64,000 nt of DNA from Streptomyces dangxiongensis. Lineage in GTDB: Bacteria; Actinomycetota; Actinomycetes; Streptomycetales; Streptomycetaceae. Below, in pieces: positions 63,962 through 64,000 of this stretch (position 1 is the stretch's first letter; every line of letters starts with the position of its first letter). Under the pieces are notes generated by a model, which was given only the letters and a program-made list of their open reading frames with translations, was not told where the DNA came from and did no database searches. The stretch covers positions 1,984,001-2,048,000 of the forward strand of contig NZ_CP033073.1 in the NCBI RefSeq assembly GCF_003675325.1, given 5' to 3'. The translations under genes and the position numbers were made by a program.

Positions 63962-64000
63962 GTGACCACCACCGCAGACAGTGCCACCATCACCGCCCAG
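63962..64000 (+). CDS. lexA: LexA repressor, first 13 codons (cut by window edge)
   Basis: The GTG at 63962 is preceded by GAGAGGGG. The 13 codons read MTTTADSATITAQ, the N-terminus of Streptomyces LexA as I know it. The SOS box upstream and the divergent nrdR gene (the conserved lexA-nrdRJ arrangement) support the call. Confidence 0.85.
   Translation, partial: MTTTADSATITAQ

Overview
The window is very GC-rich, with GTG and TTG starts, leaderless promoters and a gene set typical of a Streptomyces core chromosome: hrdB (principal sigma factor), whiH, sepH, parC/parE, nrdR-nrdJ and the start of lexA. The order runs from hemH at the left edge to lexA at the right edge. I see no insertion sequence, integrase, CRISPR array, tRNA or rRNA.

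Layout. 1-12.5 kb: hemH (partial), an MFS transporter with an FAD-dependent oxidase, sepH, a sulfurtransferase, a VOC protein, and a leftward operon running patA-like acetyltransferase/ligase, small unknown, DUF5998, phosphatase, thymidine kinase. 12.7-20.8 kb: ptsH with a DasR site, a GntR regulator, a LytM peptidase behind a c-di-AMP (ydaO) riboswitch, an M16 peptidase pair, and parC. 20.8-30.5 kb: a COG0523 GTPase, a divergent citrate-synthase pair (one fused to a DNA-binding domain, the other with an altered catalytic residue), an iron-box-controlled sucrase/ferredoxin-like gene, a CitA/CitB-type two-component system, and an acetate-type symporter with its DUF485 partner. 30.5-44 kb: a second two-component system, parE, a secreted trypsin-like protease, hrdB, whiH, an ABC fusion protein and an NrtR-like NUDIX regulator. 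44-58.9 kb: an amylo-glucosidase-like enzyme, DUF4192, a RecQ-phosphoribosyltransferase fusion, rnhB, a TetR/MFS efflux pair with two perfect operators, an ADP-ribosylglycohydrolase, a histidine phosphatase and DUF4937. 59-64 kb: a TerD protein, nrdJ, nrdR, and the divergent lexA promoter region with NrdR and LexA boxes.

How the genes work together. Chromosome topology (parC, parE), transcription (hrdB, whiH), cell division (sepH), DNA precursor supply (tdk, nrdJ under NrdR) and SOS control (lexA) all lie here. Carbon sensing appears several times: HPr with a DasR operator, the citrate-synthase pair, a CitA/CitB-like system and an acetate-type symporter. Iron boxes sit at hemH/MFS and at the sucrase/ferredoxin gene.

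Data quality. Three genes (patA-like, symporter, DUF1453) are broken by what looks like one extra base at each of four places. The ABC fusion gene is open throughout, but coding signal switches frame in its middle and back again. This pattern suggests base-calling or assembly errors, although real lesions cannot be excluded from the sequence alone.

The most unusual biology is the divergent citrate-synthase pair with its palindromic TTGATC operator, the RecQ-PRTase fusion, and the ABC ATPase joined to its permease by a very long disordered linker.
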